Source: Scortum barcoo
Lineage: Eukaryota > Chordata > Actinopteri > Centrarchiformes > Terapontidae
Direction of reading: 5' to 3'
Assembly: GCA_023238725.1 (NCBI GenBank)
Contig: CM041531.1
Span: 19,624,643-19,688,642, forward strand
Length of the DNA: 64,000 bases
A program made the position numbers and the translations under genes. A model generated the notes under the pieces. It was not told the DNA's origin. It ran no database searches and saw only the letters and a list, made by a program, of their open reading frames with translations. Below are positions 13,401-25,810 of the stretch, in pieces. The first letter of the stretch is position 1. Each line of letters opens with the position of its first letter.

Positions 13401-14698
13401 CAGTCTACGAGAAAGACAGCTTCATCAAACATCACTGACTGACTGGCAGATGACAGTAGAAACAGCGAAATGTAAGGCTCTACTGTAAATCTGCCTGAAT
13501 CCAAAACAAACTGTATGAATATTCAGTTTAGAGGCCAAATTCAACCAATGATGCAGTGGAGAAAGGTGAGTACAATATGACTTCTAGTTGATGACATTTG
13601 GGACCTCCAGGGAGAGAGAACAGCACGGTTTAATCTGTTTGTATACACAGTCTGTGTAGCTATATGAAATAAAAATGTGTGTTATTTATAATTAACATAA
13701 AAGGAAATAATAATACATTTAGTAATGAGAAACACTGTACAATTTTTTTTGTTTTACATATTTTTCACTATGTTTCAATATTGACTGTGTCTATAGCACA
13801 TTCTGTTAATTAATGTAAAACAGGAGACTATATAAAATGTTTGTTAGCTTAAAAAGATGGGGAATAGGTCTAGTATTTCCGAAGTAATAATGTCTGGCAC
13901 AATGTATCTGAATCTTCCCTTAATTTTGTTACCTTTCTGTAATGAATATGCTGTTTACAGAGGTGTTAGTAGAAGCCAAGAAAGGCTGATAAAATATCAC
14001 AGTTTAACACAAAACATAGGTTCAGCAACAGATTGCATCAGTATATCTATGCACTGTATAATTATTATTACATGTGTGTAAGATTACATATCCTCTGCAA
14101 CTGAGCTATGGTTTGCCTGGTGGGTGTAGACAAGAGGAGGTAGGAGTTGTCCCTAATTCATCATTATTTGCAGTGCAACCATATCTGTCTGCACCTCCTT
14201 CCACATAAAAAGGGCACAAATCTGTTGAATACACATAGGACAAAATCCAGCGTTTGATGAATCGTACTTAGGATTAGCAACAACACCTGTGTCAACAACA
14301 GAAGTGAGAGGAACAGAGGTATCTGAACATAAGTAAAATGATGTGTGAATGTTTGATTTTAATGTATGCACCAATGACCAGCGCTACTGTACATGTACTG
14401 GTTCAGCAAAATCAATCAGGTATATGTTAAAGTTAATTCACCTTGAGATGGAACAGCGTGTTCACATGAGCTGGTGTCGTATAATTAGATTTTTTTTTTT
14501 GGTGAAAAAAAAGACTCAAACACAAAGAAAGACCATCTGACACGACATACCACTTACAGAGAGAATGGTTGTTAAGACGTGTTCGATAGATCCGATTTGC
14601 ATGTTTAATTAAGCTATCAGCTCAGTACAACAGAGACCCAAAACCTAAAGCCGCAGAGTCAACAGCCCCTGTAATAACACCTCCCTCTGGTCAGAAGG

Positions 14699-14771
14699 GC
14701 TGAGGAGAAGTGGAGGGAGGAGAAGAGGGAGGAGGAGAGGAGGAAGGCAAAGAGGGAGTGGAGGGGGGGTT
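14699..14771. repeat. Polypurine tract
   Basis: Almost pure A/G over about 70 bases (GGAGGGAGGAGAAG type). Such tracts can form triplex DNA. Confidence 0.7.
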
Positions 14772-14879
14772 GCAGTCAGTCACTAATACACTGAAAGGGA
14801 AAGCGCAAAGCTTTTCATTAACACCCTGTGAAAGGCACATTCACACTCCAGCCCACTAATTAAGTCAGGCCTCACTCAC

Positions 14880-15075
14880 TAGGGAGCAGGAGTAAAGGGG
14901 TGAGGGGGAGAAAGGGAGAGAGGGGGAGAGGAAGAAGAGCAGAGTTGGGAAAGAGAGAGAGCTAAAAATGAGGAGACTTGGAAAATCGAAAGGTGGAAAG
15001 AGGCAAAAAGTAAAGAGGCGAGATGGAAGAGAGAGAGAGAGACAGAGCGATGAGAGCGAAGGAGCAAAAGGAGGA
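14880..15075. repeat. Polypurine-rich tract
   Basis: About 195 bases dominated by GAGAGA, GGGGAG and AAAGAG. It makes Arg/Glu/Gly frames on one strand and Ser/Leu frames on the other; neither is a gene. Confidence 0.7.
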
Positions 15076-15290
15076 GGGAGGCGCAGAGATAATATCTCTG
15101 CCCCTAATCAGGTTGATTTTAAAGTCACTCGTTGCCAGTCCACTGCAGGCCTCATTAACTCGCCTCTGGCTGGCATCATTGTTCAGGCAGCGTTTGAAAT
15201 CCACCAAAGGAATGTAGATTTGCTTTAATCCAGGCCCATCAAAGGTAACACTGATGCTGCAGTGACGCTGTGCCTCTGGATTAAGCCGAG
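15076..15290. promoter_or_regulatory. Candidate regulatory element with an inverted GATA palindrome
   Basis: Begins with the palindrome GCAGAGATAATATCTCTGC (15083-15101), a head-to-head GATA/TATC pair. It continues as complex sequence with CCTAATCAGG, CTCATTAACTCG, GCTTTAATCC and TGGATTAAGCC. The contrast with the flanking polypurine is sharp. By eye only. Confidence 0.37.
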
Positions 15291-17084
15291 CTAGAGGGGA
15301 GAGAGAGAAGAGAGTGGGGTGGAACACGCGAGAGAGAGACCCATCCTCAAAATGTAACCATTTCAAATTCAGTAGGTGACAGGTCTCAAGAGCCTCACCG
15401 GCACTGAAGATGACACTTTCAGGCGGCATTTGAATAATCTGGATGGTCTAGGTTACATAATTATGCCATGACAATTTGGGCACATATGTCAGAGTACAGT
15501 CTGGCAGCCAGCGTGTCAGTGTGGGGAAGCTTACAGGGGTAGGGATAAGCGCCACACTGTCCCTGCATTTACTCTCCACCACTGTGTTCTGCTAGGTGCT
15601 GATTTGGGAAAATTTGCAATTCAAAACAACTTTTTGAAAAGAATATTTTTTCGTCTCATGAATACAGAATTTGGGAGGCAGGGTTTAAATTGCACATAGC
15701 AACAACGGGAGACCATTTTGTGGTTAGCCTACCCCCAGCTGTGTCAAAAGATGAGGACTAAAGACTGGTGGCATATCTGGGAAATGACAATATCATGGTG
15801 CTATGCTTTTCCTCATGTACACCGTTTGATTTGTCAACCAGGAAGCCCAGTTCAAGCCAACAGGAAGTTCTACATGTTCCAAAAGGACGGTCCATCCGGA
15901 TTACTACAAACTGAGATGATAAGGTTGTGAGGAAAAAGAACATCAATGCTAGAGGGGCAAACACCAAAGATCAGCTTTAGCCCCATACAGAGTGCATGAT
16001 GATGCTTGACAGCTGTGATAAAAGGAATGCTTAAATACACACTTTTATCACTTTCTAACTGTATCTCAAAAACTTGTTTTTTGAAAGAGTAGCCTCGCCT
16101 TGCAGAGAAAGCACTCTCCTATCTCGGAGATCTCTGAGTCCTGGGGTTAAAAGAATATACTGACATCTCATCTTTATTCATGAGCGAAGCCACTACGGTG
16201 GATATTAAACTCTAAACAGTTTCAAGAATACCAAAGTGAAAGAGCATCTGTTCTCTAAGGCAGCATCCTGGCATTTCTACATTTGAAGCGAGCGCTAAGA
16301 GGATAAGTCCATACGATCTGTTCGTTCCCATAGAGCCGGTTCCTCACACATTGTTTCTACACAGGATTTGTTTCATGCTGATGTTTTATGCTGATTCCTA
16401 GCATGCTTATGACATGTTAAACATGAGTTTCAGGTATCGCCACCATGCTCCAGCATGCGTTGCCACAGTCAAACCTCAGTGACGCTGAGGATTCTCAGGG
16501 GACTTGAGGGCGAAGTGGAGAGCAGGGGATAAGTAGGAGTGGCAAAAAGACGAGAGATTGTGGGCATGAGGGTCCTAGGCTCACAGGGGGAGCCAGGTTA
16601 AGCCAGTTAAGGGCATTAGACCTCCAGGCTGATGAAAAGGGGCCCTCCCAGATCAAACTGAAGTAAATCTACCCTAAATCCACCCTACAAAGGGAGTTTA
16701 GACTTTGCCATTGTGCAGGCCAGAGTAAACAGGGGGTCCTTGGGTAAGCCTCCCTTCACAGGGGACAAAGGCAGAGAGTTGAGGAACTGATCTTACCCCA
16801 GTAGGCCAATGTTAGCACACAGATCACAGGGTTAGACACACTCAAACCTATCAGCTGCTACACAGACCTCTACGGTCACAACACTGCCCTAAGCCTTAAA
16901 CAAGCTATAAGTTCTCCACTAGCTCTGACACTCCAGCATGCCTGCCGTGACTGCTCGCATTTTGCCCTGAAGACAGGAGTGAAGATAACTTTGTGTTAAG
17001 TCGCTGGCTCTTGGACAGACATCTCAAAGTGCAGTTTCCTCACCCTCCCGGCTGTTTCACACATCTTGGCATTTTCCTTTCATA
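15291..17084. other. Intergenic, no gene seen
   Basis: Non-repetitive, with no recognisable protein frame, RNA gene or strong repeat. Confidence 0.5.
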
Positions 17085-17600
17085 GGCTAAAAGGATTGTT
17101 ATTGCATTGTGCCCCTACGACAACTAACGAATCAAGCCACATCACCCTTTTTGTCAAAGCATGAGGCGATTTTCCCAGATGGCCGCTGGGCACTTGTGCT
17201 TTGAAAGCAGGATCACGGTGGCAGGGGAAAAAAAACCCCTCCTCATTCACTAAAGAACTTTCCAGGAAGGAAAGTACAATCATCCTGTTAATGGTTCTAA
17301 TTGAGGCATCATCATACCCGTCACACTCCAGCTGAACCTAGCACAATAAATATGTGTTCAATTAGGATCCATCAAACGCTCCCAGCCACCGCTGCTAGAA
17401 AAACAAAGAGGGCCCCCAGCCCATGGGCCTCGTTCAATTCACCTGGCAATCATATTATGATGCTCTCATTTTTGACCTGCTTCAAATTATCACTGGGAAA
17501 ACAAAACCCTTCTCCAATCCACTTGTGCCAAGACGATTGTTCTTCATCTCTCGAGTCAAAAACTTTGGCAGATTATAGCCTCTTTGTGCTTGAAAGGTAC
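17085..17600. promoter_or_regulatory. Candidate conserved regulatory block
   Basis: Complex sequence with GGATTGTTATTGCATTGTGC, GTTAATGGTTCTAATTGAGG, GTGTTCAATTAGGATCC, CGTTCAATTCACC and ATCATATTATGATGC. Open frames occur on both strands but have no family resemblance. Density of AT-core motifs suggests an enhancer. Confidence 0.37.
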
Positions 17601-18098
17601 TAAAATAGGTGTCAGGTACTATTACGGTCAAGGTCGACACAAACATGCACTCACACACAGACACACACATACAGAGGTTACAGACATGGCAGGCATTTGT
17701 GTGAGCCTGCAAAAAACAAACAAAAAAACCCCACGTTGCTTCAGTAATTATCAGCCAGGGAAACCATAACAGAAGAATGCAAAAACAAAGAAGCCATTCA
17801 CCAGCAGTAACACCCAAGGTGTTTTCATAGTGACGGCCATCTTGTCAGCTGACACAAGCTGCTGAATGAAATGAAAGATAACCACCGCAGGCAACCAGGT
17901 GCTTCTTCCATTTCCTATGAGCACTGAGCATGGCTCTGTGTGTGTGTGCATTCATGTGCTTATTTGAAACAAAGCCAAATGAACAAAGTGACATGGCTCT
18001 GCCTTGATACAATTGATTTTGAGGCACACATTTGGAGAGCTACAGTTCAATAAAATAGTGGATAGTAGGAAGCTGATTCCTACCTTAATATACATACT

Positions 18099-18219
<121 letters not shown>

Positions 18220-20531
18220 TAAAAGTGTTGGTCTTCCACCTAAACACCAAGTGTAAATCCTGGATGTACTATTTTTTATTTTTCTTCACTGATGTATTAA
18301 GCATACTGTAATGACTATTGTTCCCATCCCCTCTAGTTACCAACTTTTCTTTAGAAAAGAAAACAACCACATCTCTCCCAACTAGATCAAGGATGAAGCC
18401 ACAGAGCAGTCACTCGGAAAACATGCTGTAAAAAGTTGGGTGTTTTCGGTAGCTACGGTTGAAAGTTTTACCACATGGCTGTGTGTCAGCGCACAGACCT
18501 GCGCATGTGTGCTGGCTCCAAATGAGCAGGAGGAGGGTAGAGGGCTCATCACAAGCCTGGCTATAGGAGATGATAAACAATCCAGCTGAAGTCAGCCATA
18601 AGGAGAGTCTGCCTGTCCGTCCTCTTACCCTAGAACAGCCTGGGGTTATCATGACGTGCCAGCACATTTGGTGTGAGCGTTTGACTGCTTCACCTCCTAA
18701 TCGTGCCTCCTCCGGGCAGCGCTCTCCTGGGAGACATCCCATTCTCTTCTCTTTCTGCTCCCCCTCTTTCAGCAGACTCTCTGCTGTTATACTGAACAGT
18801 CACATAGCTGTGGATGGAGGAAGCTTGTAAAATGTAGTTTCAACAGCAGATGTGTCCATTCTCACTGTTCTGTGTAAAAATGTGTTTCCACGTTTAAAAT
18901 GTAATAAATGTTACGTCACTTACTGTTGGTATTTTCGATCTTGGACTTGCCATTATGATAAAATTTACACTCATGACAAAGCAAACGGGGCAAATATCCA
19001 TGAAGATATTTGTCCAGCACAGTGAAACCCACGCTGCACCATTTCCTGCATATATTTATTTTCACTACTATAAATATGCTTTTTTGACTAGCATAAGGTA
19101 ATTAATAAGTAGACCAGTCAAAGCATGTCAGTGTTGGGAATAGCCTGTTCACAGCCACCTCCTTGTGGAAATTACAAGTAATGTGGAATATTCTGCGAGC
19201 TCAAATATACCCTACTTGGTATCACAAATTGCAGCAGTATCAAAACAGGTTGCTAATTGTAGCTCTGTAACCACCAGTGTTGGCATGCCAGAGTACTAAA
19301 AAACAACATCAGGCCTGGCACCAATTTTGTGGTATCTAGCACTTCATCTACCACTTTTTCTTGGAAATGACATCAGAAGATGATGAGTTAGGTGGCAGAG
19401 TAGTGTGATTGTAACTGAGATGGTTATAAGACGTTGATAGAAATGAGCGCAACTAAGGCACTAATACTGGTGGCATCTAAATATTTCTGGCAAATTATTA
19501 CTGTCAGACCTACGGCTCAGCAAATGAGCATTTTGTGATGTGCAAAAAAGTAAAGAGAGTCCCAATACTGTGAACTTAATATATGAATTTGTCCACTCAA
19601 CTTCATTGTTACATTAGATGTAGCATTACATGTTGCTATTACTCTGTACTTATACTTACCTCACCTTTCCAGTATCCAAAAGTATTTATAGCAATATAAA
19701 TAAACATATATAAAAAAGTAGAAACAAATAGTCCCTGTATCAGAAGTATGTAAAATAGTTAAGGTAAACACAGAGGAAGTCATTTATATCCCTTTATTAT
19801 ATTTTCTTTATATATTATCTTTTATCTTCACACACTACAGGAATGTTTCCATCTGAAAAACATACAGAAATATCTACGTGGTAGAATGATACTTCCATCC
19901 AGTGTTTGACTTGTAGTCTTAAAAAAGGTGCAGCAAAGGTTATGTAGGATGTAGCATTATCTATAAACCTAAATGATAGAATTTCACTTTTCCACAGCCA
20001 AAACTGCAAAGACAGCCCAAGTTAAGACTGCATTCAACACCAGGTAGGTTTGTATGAGAACAACATTTTCAGCTGTAATTATTGTGACAGTGTCACAACT
20101 ATTTTCTTTCCCCATGTAAGCATCTATTTCCGTGGCAGTGGCAGGCTGTTTGTATGTGGCCTGTGTAGGCCACATCTTCCTCTGTGGCTTGTTGTTCTGC
20201 GCATTTCTGAACCCACCCATTTATTTTGGTTTGTCATAAACTATATTTATCTTTTTTTCTCTGACAAGTGGGACTTGAAAAAGAACATAGCGTAAAGAGC
20301 AAAGCCCGAACAGCTCTCCCTTTCTGGCTCTCTTTCAGAGTCAAAAGAATTACTGTAAGCCTGCAGTATATACAGTGCCGCCATTCTGTAAGCCAACATT
20401 TTGATTATTCATGCAATGCCTGAACAGGCATGTAATTGTAACTCATAAAAAGGCTCGCTGGTCAACTTGTTGACAAAGACATGTGCTAAATACAATGTCT
20501 ACAATGTCTAAAAGCACACATGCATGCATAT

Positions 20532-20532
<1 letters not shown>

Positions 20533-20590
<58 letters not shown>
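20533..20590. repeat. (CT)15 followed by (CA)14 microsatellite
   Basis: Uninterrupted CT from 20533 to 20562, then CA to 20590. Confidence 0.97.
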
Positions 20591-20593
<3 letters not shown>

Positions 20594-22130
20594 CATGGGA
20601 AAATGATAAAAAGGATAAGCTATAGAGCACACTGTCTGTAAAACAAAGAAAGAGCTCTGTGAATTGATGATGTCAAGCCTCTTTGTTCAAATATAACTGA
20701 AACCATCACCATGTTTTGATCTGGACACCACATGTGATACTGTAAGCAGCCAGGTAATATTGGCTTCCATCACATAACTACAAACATTACACTTTGTTCT
20801 CACATTTTGTTCTACTCAATTTCATAACAACAGATCAGTCATAGGCTGAGTGTCAGCCAGTCAACCGCTCTGTCAGTGTGGGTTTTTAGGACTGATACTG
20901 ATGTCAATGATGGCCTGTACGTTGTGTGCCAATGTTTTATATTTTGTCTTTAACGCCTGTCTTTCCACACCTTCACTGATACACTGATTAAATACAAATG
21001 GCCTTTCTCAGACATTAACAGATACATATGCTGGTTTGGCATTCAAACTATAAATGTAAGGTAGCCATTTCACCGATCTCAGCCTATTAATGTAATGGAA
21101 GGGGGCATGCGCCACTGTGTGCCACCCTGCTGGTTCAGAGCCTGGAACAGGTATGAGTTGACCTCAGAATGGGTTTGCTCTGACTCTTGTTGCTCTTTAA
21201 AGAAGCATGCTGACTAAAAGAAAACAGACTATCCTGTCCACCCACACAAACTTCCCTCTTATGCTAAAAATTTTGACAGCTCTACTCCAAAGAGCATTGC
21301 GCAGACTGAGCGAATAAGCCACAGCTAGAACTTGGAGGCTTAAATGATGCAAGAGGGTGGGCAGCTACTCAGGAGGATGAATCAGAATTTCTCAGTGCAT
21401 GGGTATACACTCTAAATATGAATTATTAAGTGGCTATCATACCCCCATAGTATGAAAATAAATCCAGGGGTGGATGGAATGAGAAGGGGCTGAGGTAGTG
21501 GACCTGAATACTGATGTGGAAAGAGATCCCAGAGGAGGCACAGGTACTAAAAGGCCGCCAGGAAGTGTTCTTGGCTTCCCGCTGCAAAAGCCTGATTGTG
21601 CCTTTTAACCCTTGACATGGAGGATCACAACACAGACTGTGACCGTCAGTGTTCAGACATCTAACTGGACACAGAGTTTCCCTGCATGATCTGGTAAGCA
21701 AAGTACTTGATAGCAAACAGCAAGGGATAGCCTGACATATCTGAGAGAGGAGACTAAATCGAAATATAATGCAGGAGTACAATCAACCTGTGCTCAACCA
21801 AGCTCCTGAAAAAGGTCACAATAACTAAAAAGATACAACAGAAAATTCAGTTAAAAAATAAGTAAAAGTAAAACTGTTGTTCCTCCTGGCACTGCCTTTA
21901 CAGCAGTGAAAATGGAAACAGTAAAAGCAAACCCAGGGGACATAAAGAATATTAGAATTAATCCTCTTTGGACCATGAATAACCACAAAAATTCTCACTG
22001 CAGTCATAATACGTATTAAGTTTAGGTGTCAAGTGTTGGTGAACAGAAATTTTGGTAACCATAGAAATTTGGAGTCACGGGAATCTTTAGAAATTCAGAG
22101 CAAAACTGCAATTGAGCAGTCGTTTTTACA

Positions 22131-22205
22131 AACAAATTAACTGATCCACTGATCAACAAATTAACTGACCCACTGATCAACAAATTAACTGACCCACTGA
22201 TCAAC
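22131..22205. repeat. 24-bp tandem triplicate
   Basis: The unit AACAAATTAACTGA with CCCACTGATC occurs at 22131-22154 (one T for C), 22155-22178 and 22179-22202, then breaks off. Each unit carries TTAA and TGATC cores. Confidence 0.92.
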
Positions 22206-25200
22206 ACCACCTTCCTTATTGTGTTACAAGAGGGGCAAAAATGACTTCCACTTGCCCCAACCACAGCGCTACTTGCCATGGACATTTCAAGCAAAGTTTA
22301 CGTCTGTGGGTCAAGCATATTTTTATTATTTGTAAAGACTATATTGAGCACACGAAATATAATTATAAGCCACTAATCCTGTGAATATCTTAATGTTTCT
22401 TCATTTTTTTAAAAATTAAAAGTAAGAATTTTAAAGTATAGGTATTAAAACGTGTTCATGTGTTGACAGTATAAAACTAATTGACAGTGGGCTGCAATTA
22501 TACAGATTACTCGTCATCACTGACCACTATATGATGTGATACGAAAACTTTTTTTAAATTTGAGTTTGACATATTTATCTGTGTATGCTGACTATCACCA
22601 GACATTTCTGCTAGGTGTATGCACAATTAAATATCTCAGAAAGGAGGACAAAGGAAGTAAGAATTACATAAATTATATAAACAACGTGTTTATGCAGGCA
22701 ACTGGTACAGTTTGTAAGAGATGGGAGGTTTCAGAGTGTTGAAGTAAATGTTACTGAGTCTTTCACCACAAGATGGGGTCTGTTTAAGAGGTCTTAATCC
22801 TCTGTGCACATGCTCCTGTGGCTCAGGGACACAGTGCCCTGGGAGTGTGACAAACCAGAATTACATAGCAACACAATTTGTACCTCTGATGTTCGCATCA
22901 TACTCCTTAAATAAACCCAACCCTACACCAAGCTAAACTGGTCTAGTTACACATCCGCCACATTTTGGAACAATGGTTGTCAACTTCACAGGGTAACAAC
23001 TGTTAAAAATAGATTACTCCATGTGTTTGGTTGTAACATGCTCTCCAAATCAGAAAATGTGCATTTAGCATGTTAAGCATGCACAAAGTGAGGAACTGCT
23101 ACTGTAGTCAGTACATTTAACTTGACTCATTACATGAAGAAGCCCAGGGAGTATAAAAAGGTGATTTCATAAGAAAAAATATGAAAAAATAAAATAAGAC
23201 GTATACAATACCTTTGTAGCTGGTATTATTATATATTCTACTTTAAACGCACTGGATTCTGACCTTTTGCATGAAGGACACAGTGATCCCACCTTTTCTA
23301 GCAATGCTACAAAGGCCAGTTGCAATGGGAAAACATCTGGAAAAATGTTGCCCAACAAAGGACTGTTCAAATCAACTAAGGTTTAAGAGGCAACAGTAAA
23401 TTGTATGTACATCAAACTCTGTTTGTTGTAGTAAAGAGATGAGAAGATCACAGGAGAAAATATATTTCATGTAACATCTTAACACATCACACCTGATCAG
23501 GTGGCAGCGCTAACCCCTCCAAGGCTCACCCACTGAAAGATGTAGCAGAATGAACTTTTAGGGGTGAAGCCAACTAAACCTCAACCGTGTGTAGCATCAT
23601 CCAGCCAGTTCAGTCCAGCATATGGTTTCAGCTGATGGAGAGGTATATGAAAATATAAAAACTGCAACCATTAAGACTAACCAACTGTAAGTATTGAGTC
23701 AAAGCTAAAATACCCAGTATATATAACTGTAAAACTACACAAAAGAAACGTTCATAGATAAGTTCTCAAAAAAAAAAAATTACAATGTAAAATCTCTGCA
23801 GTTCATTGTACTTTACCCACCTGTGGATCTCCAGTGAGGACACACATGTTCACATATTGTCTCAAGTGAAAGCAAAAAATTACAAATTCAGGCTTAATAT
23901 AAAAAAGCATGTTGTTACTGTACACAAGTAGAGGAAATACTATCAGCTACACTGAGATCAGGAGTCTCAGCACCAGTTGAGTGATGTTAATGAGAGAAAG
24001 TCTGTGGCTAAAGTAATCCAGTGTGTTTACAATACAATGATGATGACACTGATTTATAGTTTTGCCACAGAATCAAAGGATCACTTTTCTCTTCACAGTT
24101 GCTCTGTTACATATTTATGTTACACATTATTTATGTCTAGTTATTCAAATTAAGGAAAAAACTATGACTGTTAAACCAATAATATACATATACTGTGGAT
24201 ACGATAAAGACTAAACAAGACCGAGAGAAAGCAGTTGTTGTTTTGTCTGACCGCTGATCGGCCCTATAATTCACTCTTTATGTTGTGATGTCTTAAAATG
24301 GGATTTTACAGTCACTGCTTTTATTTCCACATAAAACAGAGTCTTGTATAAGCCTGTTAAGAGAGTATCCAACTGTATCTTGCAAGCTCGGTCCCTAAGC
24401 GCCCAAACTACACAACAAAGCATAAAGCCTGTACTGCTGCCAGAGTCTGACCGTCTGCTTTCACTATCACAGCCGGCTGTTAGTTCTTCTTTCCTCTCTA
24501 TCTCTCACTTCTTCCCCACCTCTTCCACGCTCCGAGCGCCGAGAGGAGTAGAAAGGAGGGAGCCGTTCCGAGAGGGAGAGAGAAAGGTTTTCTAGAATTC
24601 ACCTTTTATCTCACATACAGTATGTGGCAAGCCGAATGTAGGAGGGGAAAGGAGCAATAAAGTGGTGGGGAAAATTAGAGATGAGAGCTGAGGGAGAGGT
24701 ACAGAGAAAGAGAGGGAGCAACCGAGGAGAAGAAAAAGAGTGGGGTCATATTTCTCTTCTCCAGCATGCATTTCATGTTCTCTGATCTGAGGAGGAAATG
24801 TTAAAAAGTAATTCCGGAGAGATACAGAGAGCATGGATACAGCTTTCAATTTCTACGTTGCCGACTTCAAGCATCAAAAGTACTGCCAACTGTCAGAACT
24901 ACCCACTAATACAGCCTTTGTAAATGAACCAAGCGTTGATTGCTTTTCTGGATCTTTAACAAACACGTGATCAAATTTGTAGGAATATCATTCTATAATA
25001 CCTCTAAAACATGTCAACTCATTTTGGATAGCATGCTAATAATGCCTGTTTATCTTTCTCTCACCAGACAACCTAAATTAATTACTTAATGAAACTTCCA
25101 GATGTAAATCCTCCTTGTCCATCCACTATAGTACAGTAGCTCTTAACAGAAGACACTGCATGCATCCTAGGGTGGAGAGTGAAGTATGGTTTGTTTTCAG

Positions 25201-25379
25201 TAAAATGTTTTTAGCTGCTGTCAATCGCGAGCTAGCCCAGTCCTGCTGGCAAATCACAGCTGCTCGACTACTGGAGAACCTGGTGTAGCAGTTATCTGGC
25301 CGAGACACCGCAACAAACCGCTCAGGAGAGGCACGCAATCACATCAGACTGAGTGATAATACACTTTAGAGGGGAAGAG

Positions 25380-25810
25380 TTTTGAAGGCTGTCGATGCGA
25401 GTGCTGCTGGCTGGACTGTTGAGTGCTATAAGGAGATGCCGATTCCCCGCTGCCTATATATCACTTGACAGGCGACGACATGGGGAGGGGAGGAGGGGGA
25501 GAACGCGGTTTGGATCTCTCCAATGGTGCATCACTCTTGGCAACCAATGAGAGGTGATGGGGGCTTATTGACTCGTCTGGCTTGATGGGCACTCAGTGGC
25601 TGACACAGCTGCGAGCAACATCCTTCAACGCTAAACCAAATGGTCGAGCATGATCAAATCCTCTGCCCGCTAACCTCTTTACACCAAGATACTCCCGAGA
25701 TTACTCTCCCTTCCCCTTCTGGCAGCGGGGAGCGATGCATTATGGAGATCGATGCCACATGCGCCATTTTCATCTCTCCTTGAAAAGTGTGTCACAGGAG
25801 GGATTCCAAA
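25380..25810. promoter_or_regulatory. Candidate regulatory element, GC-richer than its surroundings
   Basis: Contains CCTATATATCACTTGACAGG (a TGACAG core of the Meis/TALE type), TCTCCAATGG and AACCAATGAG (CCAAT type), and GATGCATTATGGAGATCGATG. The CCAAT and TATATA elements could suggest a promoter, but no exon was seen next to it. Confidence 0.33.

Larger units (their letters stand above)
13401..15075. other. Intergenic with two polypurine tracts
   Basis: AT-rich from about 13650 to 14550. Long A/G-only segments lie near 14699-14771 and 14880-15075. No gene is supported. Confidence 0.55.

Noticed and set aside
14962..15429. 155-residue open frame on the minus strand
   Set aside because: Half is Ser/Leu-rich sequence from the polypurine tract, and the rest overlaps a candidate regulatory element.
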